Shown: positions 18,661-28,959, counted from the first letter of the stretch. The stretch: 38,655 nt of DNA from Schizochytrium sp. CCTCC M209059 (GCA_000818945.1 KN805384.1:80006-118660); one strand, 5' to 3'. Notes: generated by a model not told the origin, from the sequence alone. Numbers and translations are program-made.

Positions 18661-20165
18661 TCACACATCGCCCTTACCCTCGATCTGTCCAGGTGACGAG
18701 TCATTGTTGGCTCGCTGCGTCAGCGAGCGCTCCTTTTTTCCGAGAAAAGAGCCCAGGGTGGCCGCGATTTGATTCTGCATGAGATGTTGAAGTTCGTCAA
18801 TATCAATGCGCGTTGCGCTATCCTCGTCGCGCTCGTTTCGCCTATCAGCGTCATTGCCTTGCATGGCCCAAACGCGAGCTTGCTCAGACTCAAGAGCGCG
18901 GGCTTCTGCTTCCTCGACCTGCACGTGAGCGGCCTCAAGCTGTGCCTTCAAGGACGATGTTTGCAAAACGAGCTGCGCCATGTGCTCTTCAAGGCGTTTA
19001 CGATGGGCCTCTTCATCCGCCTGGGCTTGGGCTCGAGAGCGAAGTTTGGTCTCAAGAATATCAACGCGAGCCCGTGCTTCGGCAAAGGCTTCAGATTCCC
19101 GTCGATGCCGAGACATCTCTGTTTCGAGAAACTGCTGTTCTCGTTCGAGCTCCTGCTTCATGGTCGCGTGCTGGATCTCTTGTGTGGCAGCTTTCTTCAG
19201 CGCTGCGTCTCGCTGTGCCGTAGCATCGGCCTCGCGGCCAGCAGACCCGCTCAGTTGGTGCTGTAGCTTGCGAAGATTCTCGTGAAGATCAGCATTTGCT
19301 TCGACAAGCTGGTCGTTCTCCTCCGCAAGAGCTTCGGCACGCTCTTGTGCCTTTTGTAGATGGTTGCGCGTACGAGCCAGCTCTGCGTTCATTTGCTTAG
19401 CATTCTCTTCTGCGGCCTCTGTTCGGGCGCGCAGAGCATCGGTGTCGCTGGAAAAGGATGTATGCTTTTCCTCAAGTTCGGCGAGCCTGACACGGTCCAC
19501 GCCACAAGATCCTTCGAGTTCTGTTACCCGTGCCTGTGAGGCTGCAAGCATCGTGCTCAGCTCCTCCACACGAGCTTCTAGTCGCGTGTCCGAAGCCTCA
19601 CGCCGAGCGCGCTCGGTCTCAAAGCCTTCTTCGGCTCGCTTTTGGGCCGCGAGGGCCGCCTCCAGGCTCTCCTTCGCGCCCTGCTGCTCGACAAGCGCTT
19701 TGGCAAGACGAGCGCACTCACGCTCGAGATTAGCAGCTCGCTCGCTGGCCACATCCTCTGCACGCTTGCGAACAAGACGCTGCTCCTCTTTCCTGCATTC
19801 GACCTCTGTGCGTAAATCTGATATCTCGCGCAGCAGCGCTCCGTGCTCGCTTTCTCGTTGCCGAAGTTCTGCACGGTGTTCGGCCTCGAGCTGCCGGCAT
19901 CTGTCAGTCAGCTCAGAAAGCGAGCCATCAACACACGACCGCGTGGAGATCACAGACTGTGCTTTGCCGCTGCCTTGCTGAAATGAGCTCTTAAGAACAG
20001 CACACTCCATTTCCAGGTACGAGAGCTGTTCCTTTAGCGACTCCACATAGTTGACGTCCACGTTCGATTCGCGCGAACTTCTTCGACCGAGACTGCTGCT
20101 TTCTCGCGTCCGCGACGGTGACCCTGATGTCTGCTGCATAGCACGAGATCCTGGCATCGCGTTTG

Positions 20166-20216
<51 letters not shown>

Positions 20217-20427
20217 GTTGCGATCTTGCTGCACGCCGTGGCACGTCTGCCTTGCGAGTCGTTATGGCGCGCCCTGGTGCCCGGTTCCAGCCTGCTTGTG
20301 CGTCTACGCTTGGGCGTGTACGAGTAGTGCGCATTTTGCAGCTCGCAGCTCGCTCAACGCGTTTCGTGGCTTCGCCTCTCTTCGGGCTGGCTGGCTGGTC
20401 GGGCTCGTTGTCGCTTTGTTTGCCCAT
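18661..20427 (-). CDS. Long coiled-coil protein with poly-Ser tract (588 aa; 606 aa from the upstream ATG)
   Basis: The N-terminal 120 residues are basic, Ser-rich and probably disordered, including a 16-Ser run encoded by a pure AGC repeat. From the conserved-looking block NYVESLKEQLSYLEMECAV (about 125-145) to about 540, the sequence is almost continuous coiled coil rich in Glu, Ala, Arg and Gln. A short Asp/Glu/Arg segment and a final helix (IDELQHLMQNQIAATLGSFLG) follow. The family is not recognised; centrosomal, flagellar or myosin-like rods look similar. Two starts are possible, 20481 and 20427. The inner one (MGKQSDNEPDQ) is taken because the extension is unremarkable, but this is uncertain. 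No intron is seen. Confidence 0.75.
20167..20214. repeat. (GCT/AGC)16 trinucleotide repeat, coding for poly-Ser
   Basis: Sixteen perfect GCT units on the plus strand read as AGC on the coding strand of the coiled-coil gene, giving 16 Ser in a row. It belongs to the CAG/CTG repeat class and recurs 1.2 kb away in GPN2. Confidence 0.95.
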
Positions 20428-20481
20428 ACTTGCTTGACGCGCGCGCGCGAGGAGAGACAGAGAAGGGCAAGACGAGCCCAA

Positions 20482-21052
20482 AAGCCGTTACACAAGTTGA
20501 AAGCCTTGAGATCCATGGTCCCAGTCTTTCCTTGCCAACTTCCCGCGTCGGAGACCCTTTACGGTCCAGAGATCAAGCGTCATGTATTGATCTTTCGAAG
20601 GCACGTTAAGAGTCTGCGACCCAAAGCGTATTGCGACTTGCCTGCAACGAGAGAACGAGCTGAGCGGAGTCCTGCATGAACAAATAGTTGGCATCGAGAA
20701 TGGGACAAAAGAAGAGAAAATGAACACATAAAATTATGCGAATCTCTCATCCTTACACGCAGACCTGAGCGCAGTGAATTGCAGGGAAAGCACATTTAGC
20801 GGCCATTCGTCTTGCGAAGGAGCCCTGCATGGCGGCCTCAAATTCCCAAAACAGAATCCAAAATCTGGCCTCCTTTAAGTTGTTATTCACAATCGTTCGC
20901 TTTCAGCAGCAAGTTGGTCTTGCAGTCTTGGCATGGAGCTCTTTGACTCGTTAATGTAATGCGCATATGCGCAGTCGCTATCCATGCAGCGCTACGCCCT
21001 CCTTAGTTGTCTGACTGAAGCTTTCTACAATGAAATGTGCCGAAGTGGATGC
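20482..21052. other. Intergenic region upstream of the coiled-coil gene
   Basis: This is the 5' flank of the minus-strand coiled-coil gene and the 3' flank of GPN2. Only short overlapping frames are present, none protein-like. I see no RNA gene or repeat. Confidence 0.55.
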
Positions 21053-21395
21053 TTATGGCGATGGCGCAAAGTACTTCTCCTGCAAGTCAGCATAGTCAAG
21101 TGGGGCGATCTCCTCGAAAAGAGAAAGCTCGTCATTTGTCATACTTTCGTGGAAGCCGTTCGTTACATCAATGTGCTTGACAAGGCGAGCCACGCTTGTA
21201 CGGTCTTGGATGTTGAGAGGGTGGAAGGCAACAAGGCTGTACTGATCGATGAGATTGACCAGAGCCTCGTTGAGCTCGCCAAACTTTCTGTGAAACCCTG
21301 ATACCTTGGAAACACTTTCAGCAGTTGCGGACTTATCCACATTCATGTTCTCTGCGTCTGCGTCTGCGTCTAGATCTCGATCTGTCTCTGCAGAA

Positions 21396-21436
<41 letters not shown>

Positions 21437-22377
21437 GTCTTGCACCGACGGTGGCTGCGTCTTGGACCCAGCGCGTCCGTCGTTAAGCCTGAGAAGCGGA
21501 AGCAAATGCCCGAGGTCTTGCGCCGTTGCATAAAACTCGAGGCCAAAATCGAGCGCGCCGTAATTTTCCACGAGGTCAATCTTGGACAAGACGTTTACAT
21601 GGGGCATCTCCAGACGCAGCATTGCCGAAAGAGCAAGGAATACAGCGGCAATGTACTTGCTTGGATCGGAACAGTGATAGGCGTCGATAAGATGCACGGC
21701 GGTGAGTCGCAAATCGAGTTCCTTGATCAGACGCGTCATGACGTTCCGCAAAGACTCATGGTGAGTCGATATTTCCACTTGACCCGGCAAGTCGAACAAA
21801 AAGTATGGGCGCGCTTTGCCTCGCATAGCCTTGCGCAAAATGTTCAAAAGCCACTCTATGTTGGTTTCCAGGAACTCGAGACAATATATAATGCCGCCGT
21901 TCGGACCTAGATCGAGCTCTTCCATGGCGTCCTCGAGTCTAATCAAATCTGCGATGTCGGCTTCAGCTTCGTAGGATGTGTCCTCATTTGCTGGATCGAG
22001 ATTCACGATCATTACGTCTCTATTCGCGATGCAAGCGGGCGCCACGGCGCATCGAGATGGGCATCATGCGTCACAATGTAGCGTCGTCAGTTTTCCAGAG
22101 CATTCCCCATCTCAGACTGCTGAAGAATACAAAGGCACAGCTTGCTTCGCGAGCAAGCCCGCCATCCGCGCCTCCCTCACTTCACAGCGCATGAACCGCA
22201 GCGCGTTCACGCGCCAAGAAGAAGGTGGCATGCCGTCTGTAGCGCGCCGACCTACCTGTCAATATCCCTGAGAAAGTCCCTCATGCCGCGGCAGTACGTG
22301 CTCTTACCCGAGCCCGGCGGCCCCACGAGCACTTGGCCCCACGCGATTAGCTCCTCGTCCTCCTCTACGTGAGTCAT
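21053..22377 (-). CDS. GPN2: GPN-loop GTPase 2, two exons (362 aa)
   Basis: The coding sequence is complement(join(21053..22019, 22256..22377)). Exon 1 (122 bases) supplies the P-loop GPPGSGKST (19-27). Exon 2 continues in phase with RDVMIVNLDPANED (from 41), the GPN signature LGPNGG (78-83), the G3-type DLPGQVE (117-123), LTAVHLIDAYHCSDP and a SKID base-recognition motif near 171. The ending YSLVAFHPLNIQDRTS matches GPN2 rather than GPN1 or GPN3. GPN proteins are homodimeric or heterodimeric GTPases needed for assembly and nuclear import of RNA polymerase II. Between the GTPase core and the C-terminal helices is an insertion of about 55 residues, absent from animal GPN2, with poly-Ala and Asp-Ala repeats. 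Joining the exons restores the full G domain without a frameshift, which is strong support for the model. Confidence 0.95.
21396..21434. repeat. (GCT)13 trinucleotide repeat, coding for poly-Ala in GPN2
   Basis: Thirteen perfect GCT units on the plus strand are read on the minus strand in the GCA frame, giving about 14 Ala. A short (GCGTCT)-type repeat beside it (about 21355-21371) codes for alternating Asp-Ala. Both fall in the GPN2 insertion. Confidence 0.95.
22020..22255 (-). other. Intron of GPN2 (236 bases)
   Basis: On the minus strand the donor is CAG|GTAGGT and the acceptor AATAG|AGAC. Splicing joins GAC-AG to A-GAC, giving IDRDVMIVNLD, which aligns with the conserved GPN2 region after the P-loop. 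The other nearby AG, two bases downstream, would create a stop. The donor sequence is the same as in the URI gene. Confidence 0.88.
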
Positions 22378-23036
22378 GGTCGCGCAGTGTGTCTTGGCTT
22401 CTTCTTCTGGCTCTGCCAGACCAAGCAAGCCAAGCGCAAGCCCACCACTCTCGAGCTAGAAATGGGGTCCTCGTAAGGGGTCCCCGCGTCGAGAGTGTGC
22501 ACCAAGGAGAAGATCCGTTACGGGCGGCTTTCCGAAGTTCCGAGTCCAAGTTCAAGATTAAGAGAGTCTCTGGTCTGGAGACAAAAGGAGTTCGTACCAC
22601 CACATTGACACGCGAGCAAAGATGCCAACCCTTGTGAAGGGCGGTGTGTACCATGGCACGCGCGCGGTCTGTAGGAACTTGGAATTGGCTGATGTTTTGT
22701 TTTTGAGCAAGCAAGCGTGAAAGAAAAGGCAGCTTGAGGGCGAACGTGCATTCTACTAGGCACAGAGGCCGGCAAAGAAACGCAAGCTGATTGGAATCTG
22801 TTTGAGTAGAACCGATCGTTCGATTGGTCGACCCGTCAATTTTATTCTCGTGCAAAAAGGTCGGGCAGCCTGGCTTTGGCACGCGGACGAGCGCGTGGCC
22901 GTGGCAGTCGAACAATTCGCCGCCGCAGGCCTGCGCCGGGAAACATTGCTTGATCGAGTCGCCCGCGCCATCTCTGCAAGCGAGGAGTATCGTCCGTCGT
23001 AGAGAGCCATTATTGCGCAGCAGCTCGCGAGCAGAA
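22378..23036. other. Divergent promoter region between GPN2 and coiled-coil gene
   Basis: The two genes are transcribed away from each other. Frames of up to 264 residues on the minus strand run across this region into neighbouring exons, but they are not protein-like. No TATA box or repeat stands out. Confidence 0.55.
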
Positions 23037-25379
23037 ATGTCGGAGCACTCGAGCGCTGCGCTCGACGATGCGCCGATGCTGGATTTGAAGGGCGACACGA
23101 CCCTTGAAGCGTGCGCACGCGCAGGTCTTTTGCCTGAGGAGCTCGAATGGAGAAGTCTTGCATCATTCGCCGAGGAGGGCCTCGAGGCGGCCGTGCAAGA
23201 GGTTCGCTATGAGCACTTTGTCCGAAAGCGACGCGAAAAAATCCGCATTGTGCTGGAAGAACACGAAAAAATCATTCATGAGGAGGCGATGCGCGTACGC
23301 GCTCAAGAGCTCGTGCAGCGCGCAGGGGCCGCCGAAGAACAAGACGCGGACGTGCAGAACACAGTCTTGCTGCGGAAAGAGCAAGCACAGCTCGAGCGGC
23401 TCAAAGAGCGGCAAAAGCAGGACATCCAACAACTTCTTGCATACGAAATGCGCATGGCGCAGCAACACAAGGAAAATGAGGCCAAAATGGAGCGCGAAGC
23501 AGCTGCAAAACGCGAAAAGGAGCGGCTCAAACGTCAGCGACAAGCCGAAGACGAAGCGCGTCGCGCCAAAAAGGACCAAGAAAAGCTCGAACGTGAGCGC
23601 GAGGAGGAAAAACAGCGGCGAATTCTTATTGCCAAAGAAGCCAAGGCGGCCAAACTGCAGGCAGAGCTGGAGCAACAGCAGGAAATCCAGCGACGGCGAG
23701 ACGCTCGGCGACGTGAGGAGGTGCAAGCCGAGCGCCAGCGAAGACGGATGGAAGCGACACGCAAGATTTTCGAAGCGCAGCAACAGGAGCTCTTGCAAAA
23801 GAAGAAGAACATGGACCGAAAGCAACGAGAGCGCCAAGCCGCCCTCGAAGCCAAACGAGCAGCTCTCGCGCATGAAAACGAGCTCAAACGAATGGAGCAG
23901 ACACAACGCGTGCAAACCGCCATGCAAAATCAAGAACGCATTCTTGAAGAACAGCGCGAGGAGTACGCGCGCAAGCAGAAATCTGCGGAAGCCAGACAAG
24001 AGGCCTTTCTGAATCGACGGGAGCAAGAACGTCAAGAAGCGCAGGATCGTGCCGCCGAAAAGGCTGCTCTTATTGAGCGCACACGACGGCAGATGGAGCA
24101 GCACGCTGAGGAGCGGCGGCAAAAGGCCGAAGACCTCGAAAAACAAACCTCTCAGCGCCTTTTGCGTCGCAAAATGGATGAGGAGTTCCAGAACCGCCAA
24201 AAAGCTCGCGAGTCTCGAGAGCGGGACGATGCGCGTCGTCGCGCCTACCAGCAAATGATGAACGCACAGCGAGCCAAATGCAATGCTATTTTCCGAAAGC
24301 GACAGCAAAAAGAGGCCGCCGTGGCTCGACGCAAGGCACGGGAGAAAACCACAAATGCAGTTCAGGAAGAACTCGCCCGTCTTCGCGAGCAGGACCGTGT
24401 CGAGCTTATTGAGCGCAAACGGCGTATGGAGGAGCACAAACGCAAACGAATCATGGACAAGATTCAGCGCGAGGGCGAGCGGGCCGCCCAGATTCGAGAA
24501 CAGCGAGAGAAACTTATTGTCATGCGCAAACAACAGCGTATTGAGGCCGACAAGCAAAAAAAGGATATCGTCAAGACCTTTGATCTCATGCGGGCCACGG
24601 GAAAGCTCGTCTTGCCCAAAGAGTTGCGCGGCATGGACCTCGGTCTTGCCAGCACGCCGTCGCCTACCTCGCTGCCACAGGTGCACTCCTCGCGAACGCC
24701 TACTCATCGCAGCAAGACCGCGTTGACGACTGTGCCACGGGAAAGCAAGAGGCCAGCCTCGGCTGCCGCTCGGAGTGGTCCTGCAGCACCTCGAAAAGCT
24801 GCAGCGAGCCAGAACTCTTCTCAACGTTCCGAAGACTCACTTCTTACTGCGGGACGCGAGTCTGACAACCTCGAAGCGGACATGTCGGGAATTGACGAAG
24901 GCGATGGTGCTGCGCCTTTGACGCAGCAGCGAAACCCAAGGGCCCCGAACAACACAGACTATCCTCAGGGCAAGGGAAAGTCTCACTCGCAGCAGACCTC
25001 CCAGGCATGGCGCGCGTCGAAACGATCGCCCTCGCCTTTGGCGAAGAAAAAGAAGACGAAAAGGTCTGCGGCTCTCAAGCCTCCGTCAAATCCTCGCGCT
25101 CGCATTGAAGAGGAGATCAAGGCACTCAAGCGGAAACAGAATATGCATTTGCTTAGCATTCTTGAAGAGGAGCAAGCCAACGAGCGAAGACGCGAGTCGC
25201 TCGTGAAAAAAACCAAATCGGAAAAGGAGCGGAAGCGATTGGATCAGCGTTTCGGACACGAACGTGCCAAAGCCAGCGAACGCATTATGCGCATTACGCA
25301 CGATCATGAGCAAGTCATGAGCACGAAAATTGCTGAGCTCAATCGTGCTCTCGCCCAGCAGTCATTGACGGCTCATTGA
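23037..25379 (+). CDS. Long coiled-coil protein, possibly flagellar CCDC177-like (780 aa)
   Basis: The N-terminus has a conserved-looking block (about 20-75): TLEACARAGLLPEELEWRS, then HFVRKRREKIRIVLEEHEKI. This resembles the start of CCDC177-type and some protist flagellar coiled-coil proteins, a weak match made from memory. Residues 75-530 are an almost unbroken charged coiled coil (Glu, Arg, Lys, Gln). A Ser/Pro-rich segment (about 545-690) contains short KR-rich runs such as KKKKTKR. A final coil (about 690-765) ends the protein. The ATG at 23037 has a good context (GCAGAAATG); the 71-codon upstream extension is not protein-like. The antisense strand carries a 553-codon frame with Leu/Phe-rich content, a by-product of the coiled-coil codons. 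No intron is seen. Confidence 0.78.
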   Translation: MSEHSSAALDDAPMLDLKGDTTLEACARAGLLPEELEWRSLASFAEEGLEAAVQEVRYEHFVRKRREKIRIVLEEHEKIIHEEAMRVRAQELVQRAGAAEEQDADVQNTVLLRKEQAQLERLKERQKQDIQQLLAYEMRMAQQHKENEAKMEREAAAKREKERLKRQRQAEDEARRAKKDQEKLEREREEEKQRRILIAKEAKAAKLQAELEQQQEIQRRRDARRREEVQAERQRRRMEATRKIFEAQQQELLQKKKNMDRKQRERQAALEAKRAALAHENELKRMEQTQRVQTAMQNQERILEEQREEYARKQKSAEARQEAFLNRREQERQEAQDRAAEKAALIERTRRQMEQHAEERRQKAEDLEKQTSQRLLRRKMDEEFQNRQKARESRERDDARRRAYQQMMNAQRAKCNAIFRKRQQKEAAVARRKAREKTTNAVQEELARLREQDRVELIERKRRMEEHKRKRIMDKIQREGERAAQIREQREKLIVMRKQQRIEADKQKKDIVKTFDLMRATGKLVLPKELRGMDLGLASTPSPTSLPQVHSSRTPTHRSKTALTTVPRESKRPASAAARSGPAAPRKAAASQNSSQRSEDSLLTAGRESDNLEADMSGIDEGDGAAPLTQQRNPRAPNNTDYPQGKGKSHSQQTSQAWRASKRSPSPLAKKKKTKRSAALKPPSNPRARIEEEIKALKRKQNMHLLSILEEEQANERRRESLVKKTKSEKERKRLDQRFGHERAKASERIMRITHDHEQVMSTKIAELNRALAQQSLTAH

Positions 25380-25651
25380 CTTTTTTGTTCGAAAATGATG
25401 CTGGTGCGAAGTGTTGCATCCGTATGGGAAAAGATGGTTCATGTTCTGTTAGAATCGTTTCAAGCAGCGAAGAACGACCTCGATGTTCACAACAGGAACA
25501 TCATGCGTCAGATCTTTGCACAAGACATTCAAGAAAGTTACCTATACGTAATAAGTCTTCACCACAATAGCCTCTGGAAAATTCTTATGTTGGTCTCCTT
25601 TAGTGAAAAGCGCGCATTTTCTTATCTTTCTTGACCCCCTTTTTTTACTTC

Positions 25652-27175
25652 TTAGTTGATCGAGTCGGTGAAGAACTTTCGAAGACGACCATTGCGAGGA
25701 CTATCGAGCTCGTGACGTACAGCTCTTGGTGCTACACAGACGTAGTACGATATCGTCTTGCCCTTTATCCACGACGATGAGTTGTCAAACGTGAGGAGCA
25801 AGGTACCCGGACGCGGCGCATCGAAAGAATTTCCTAGCGATTCGTGCTTGCCATTGTGCTCGCTCTGGGATATGGCGGATGCAATATCCTCCTTGTCTTG
25901 GGATGATGACGCGTGTTCCTCAAACGCACATGCAAAGGAAATGTCGCCAGCGTGAACGTAGAATCCCCAAGCAACGTACGAGTCGCTGGCCACGAGAATC
26001 TTGAGGGTCCGAGACTCTCCTTTGGCTAGCGTAAGTGTCTCATAGTCGTCATTGACGCGAGACGCTTCGGCTTTGTCGAATACAAGGGGCCACTCGTCGG
26101 CGCGGGCCCCACCGAGAGAGGCTGGAATGCTATCGGGCGGGATATTCTTGAGGAGCTCGCTCGTGTACGAGCTCCCAAGAACTTGAATCTTGCGTACAGT
26201 GCGCTCCGCCAACAGCGGCTTGATGACCTGCCATAGGACGGAGAAAACCTTTGGCGCGTTGATGATGTAGCAACAGTGCATAGACTCCGGGTAGTAGTCC
26301 TGCGTGATTTTTAATGCCTTTTGAAGGAGATCCATGGCGGGCTTGTGCATGTGGCTCATCCCAAGACCGGCGAGGTCGAAGATGAGCACGGTACGTACGA
26401 GAGTTTGACGCTCTTGTGACAAGCGCTCGATCTTCATAGAAGTGTACTCCATCGAGTAAATGTGGTGGCGGAGAAACTCCTTCTCGTGGAAGCTACTGAG
26501 AAGCTTTTTAGTGTCAATGCGACCGAGAAGCTCGATCTGAATGGGCCTCCCTTGAAGATCAAAGCCATGGTCATGATGTGCAGGAAGAAAGCGAACAACC
26601 CTGCCATGGTGCGGAAAGTCTGCGGGGCGAAGCTCGCTTTGCTTGATTTCTTCGCGAATTGCGTTAATGCTTTCGGCCTTGCGCCATGCCACCATCTCCG
26701 TGTACATTTGACAGGCTGTCTTCATATCGAACTTGTGTCCGCGCAGAAAGCGGAGCATGCGAAGATTGACAATATCGGCTTCGACTCCTTCATCGATGGA
26801 CAAGCCGGCAGCCGCTAAATCGCTCGCACAGTTTTCTCGCATTTCTTCGAGGGCTTTGCGCTGCGTCTCGTTGAAGAAGTCCAGCGACTGCAGCGCTTCG
26901 CGTTCGGACTTTGTCCAGCGAGAGCGCGACTTTGACCGTCTCGAAGAAGGTGACAGAGCCGACGGCGTCATCGGGGACATGAGATCTGCGAAGCTGTCCT
27001 TGGACTCGATCTCCACCGCACTAAGGGAAAGAGCGTCGCTCGCTTGTTGCTTGGCTGGCGCCAGACCATTCTTGGGCGCGACATCTACAGTCAAGCCAAG
27101 GTTGCCCGAGGTAAAGGCTTCTTGACTTTCCGCAGATTTGGGGGACTTGGGTCCACGTCGCAAGAAGGATGCCAT
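25652..27175 (-). CDS. Sec14-like CRAL-TRIO and GOLD domain protein (507 aa)
   Basis: This is a predicted lipid-transfer or phosphoinositide-regulating protein of the Sec14/patellin type. After about 85 Ser/Lys-rich residues with several SP sites comes the CRAL-TRIO N-terminal helix region (LRMLRFLRGHKFDMKTACQMY, about 138-160). The lipid-binding CRAL-TRIO domain (about 185-355) includes GRPIQIELLGRID, TVLIFDLAGLGM, DYYPESMHCCYIINAPKVF and the closing IPASLGGARADEW. A GOLD-like beta domain (about 375-500) ends the protein, with WGFYVHAGDISFACAF and LLLTFDNSSSWIKGKTISYYV. GOLD domains bind membrane-trafficking partners. The frame starts at 27208, but the ATG at 27175 (MASFLRRGPKSPK) has the better context and is taken. 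No intron is seen. Confidence 0.9.
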   Translation of the reverse strand: MASFLRRGPKSPKSAESQEAFTSGNLGLTVDVAPKNGLAPAKQQASDALSLSAVEIESKDSFADLMSPMTPSALSPSSRRSKSRSRWTKSEREALQSLDFFNETQRKALEEMRENCASDLAAAGLSIDEGVEADIVNLRMLRFLRGHKFDMKTACQMYTEMVAWRKAESINAIREEIKQSELRPADFPHHGRVVRFLPAHHDHGFDLQGRPIQIELLGRIDTKKLLSSFHEKEFLRHHIYSMEYTSMKIERLSQERQTLVRTVLIFDLAGLGMSHMHKPAMDLLQKALKITQDYYPESMHCCYIINAPKVFSVLWQVIKPLLAERTVRKIQVLGSSYTSELLKNIPPDSIPASLGGARADEWPLVFDKAEASRVNDDYETLTLAKGESRTLKILVASDSYVAWGFYVHAGDISFACAFEEHASSSQDKEDIASAISQSEHNGKHESLGNSFDAPRPGTLLLTFDNSSSWIKGKTISYYVCVAPRAVRHELDSPRNGRLRKFFTDSIN

Positions 27176-27761
27176 CGTGATATACGTAGGCGTCCTACGC
27201 AAGGCCACCGCGCGTCAAATAACAGAGCGCGAGTATTCTTTTCTTCTCCTCTCCTCTTGGTGCGATTTCTCTTTTCCTGCCCTTGTGCGCGTTACTCAGA
27301 GTCCGTTTGCAAGGCTACGCCGCTTGAGGTTTTGCTTCCTTTGTTTGCTTTGCTTTGCTTCCGCGCTGCAAGCTGCGCACTGTTCACGCGAAACGACAGC
27401 AAGCACGGAAGCAAGAAAGCAAGCAGCTGGAGCGAAGCCTCTAATCCATTCTCTTCTTGGCAGCTATGATGCAGGGACGCACGGCGGTCTCACTGTCCAT
27501 TCTCCTATTTTTCTTTTCAAGACTCGACCCACCGTGCAACGTTGTGGGTCGCGGATTCATGCGTTCGCGTACCCAAAGTGTGCACCCGTGTTCTCGCATT
27601 CTGGAAAGCGAAAAGCTTTTTTGGGGGAGTAAAATAAAAGCAGTGGCTCGACCCGGGCCGGAAACGACGCGGAGCCCAGTTAGGAAAAGCGATACGGCGC
27701 GTGCGCGTGCGCACGCAGGCTGAATTGAGGAGGCCCACGCGAGGGCGAAGCACGCGTCGCC
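27176..27761. other. Divergent promoter region between Sec14-GOLD and URI genes
   Basis: No gene is supported. A TATA-like AATAAAAG at about 27633-27640 lies some 125 bases upstream of the URI ATG. The rest is unremarkable, with several short frames on both strands. Confidence 0.5.
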
Positions 27762-28959
27762 ATGGCACAAACAACGGCGGCGTCATCGTCGGCTTCTTCG
27801 CTGGCGTCGCGATACAGCGCGCAGGCGCTCGAGGACAAGGCGCAGGAGCTCGTTGCGCTGTACTCGGACCTGGAGGCCGTGCAGGCCACTCTGACGTCGC
27901 TACCGCAAAGCCTCAAGCACAGAGTGACCGTGCCGGTCGGTAAGGTAGGTTTCTTTGCGTTATTCTCTGGCATGGACAGACTCTTGCTGCTGCTGCTGCC
28001 ATCGCGTTCTTGTTGCTCGAGATGAAGGAATTGGCTAACAAGCTCTTCTTGAAAATGGTGACGATTTGGTCTTGACGCAGCTAGCTTTTACGCGCGGAAC
28101 TTTGGAGCGCACCAACGAAGTCATCGTGAATCTTGGCGGCGGCCTTTTCGCCAAACAGTCTGCCTTTCAGGCTTGCGGGGTGCTGGAACGTCGTAAAGCA
28201 ACAGTGCAGGCAGATATTCGGCAAATCAAAGCTGCCCTCGCCGCACAGAATGGCAGCGGTAAGTCCAGTACGCAGCGAGGGACTCTTGTCGCATCGGATG
28301 AGGCCAGAAAACCATCTGGTGAACCAATGAAATCATCGGGCCAACCTCAGCAAAGGCAAGCGACGCGTGGCGGCAACTCTATGAAAGAGGATGCGAACGG
28401 ATTCGTCGAGTTGCGCGAAACGCTCGAAGAGGCTGAAGCACTTTCGCGCGAAGCAGTGCCAACAACGAGCTCAGCTCCACGTGCTCTGACTGAGGAAGAA
28501 CGCGCAAAGTCTCGGGCAATTTGGGATCAATTTGCCAAGCTTGAAGAGGAAAATGATCCGGAAGCGATCGCTGCTGCTGAGGCTGCCTTGAATGCTCAAG
28601 AGCAGCGCGAGCGCGCTGAGGCAGAAATGTCAATGGATGAATTTTATGCCAACTTTCTGAACCAGGGCCGCGGCGCCCCGCAAGAAGCGCCCATGGCTGC
28701 AAGTGGAAGGTCTTCGAAAACCGAAGAAGCGGCGGACGAGATGGTGGGCAATGCGGCAGCCGTCCCTGGCAGTGGAGGAGTCGTGGGTAGTTCTGCATTT
28801 TCGGGCCATGTGATGGAGCGCGAGACTGGGTCCTTGGAGCCGCCTAGAGTCCCTGCTTCGTCTACAGCATCGGGATCGGCGCCTGCCGCGGAGTCTGCTG
28901 CAAAGCCGAAACGTGTTTCCCTATTCAAGAAGAATCTCGCAGCGGGCAAATCTACATGA
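27762..28959 (+). CDS. URI1: URI-type prefoldin (unconventional prefoldin RPB5 interactor), two exons (353 aa)
   Basis: The coding sequence is join(27762..27944, 28081..28959). Exon 1 (61 residues) ends the first prefoldin helix and starts the hairpin (LKHRVTVPVGK). Exon 2 continues LAFTRGTLERTNEVIVNLGGGLFAKQ and CGVLERRKATVQADI, the second half of an alpha-class prefoldin domain. The VP.G..AF..G.L..TNEV..LG...FAK pattern fits URI. URI works in the R2TP/prefoldin-like complex and binds the RNA polymerase subunit RPB5, helping polymerase assembly. The remaining 230 residues are Ser, Ala and Glu-rich and mostly disordered, with a short conserved-looking MSMDEFYANFLNQG near 245. The name rests on the prefoldin part; another alpha-type prefoldin is a less likely alternative. 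Confidence 0.85.
27945..28080 (+). other. Intron of the URI gene (136 bases)
   Basis: The donor is AAG|GTAGGT and the acceptor GACGCAG|CTAGC, both phase 0. Without splicing the prefoldin domain is broken; with it, VPVGK joins LAFTRGTL and the family pattern is restored with no gap. Confidence 0.9.

Noticed and set aside
23163..24824. 553-codon minus-strand frame rich in Leu and Phe, resembling a membrane protein
   Set aside because: It is the antisense of a Glu/Lys/Arg coiled-coil region, which always yields Leu/Phe/Ser-rich complements.
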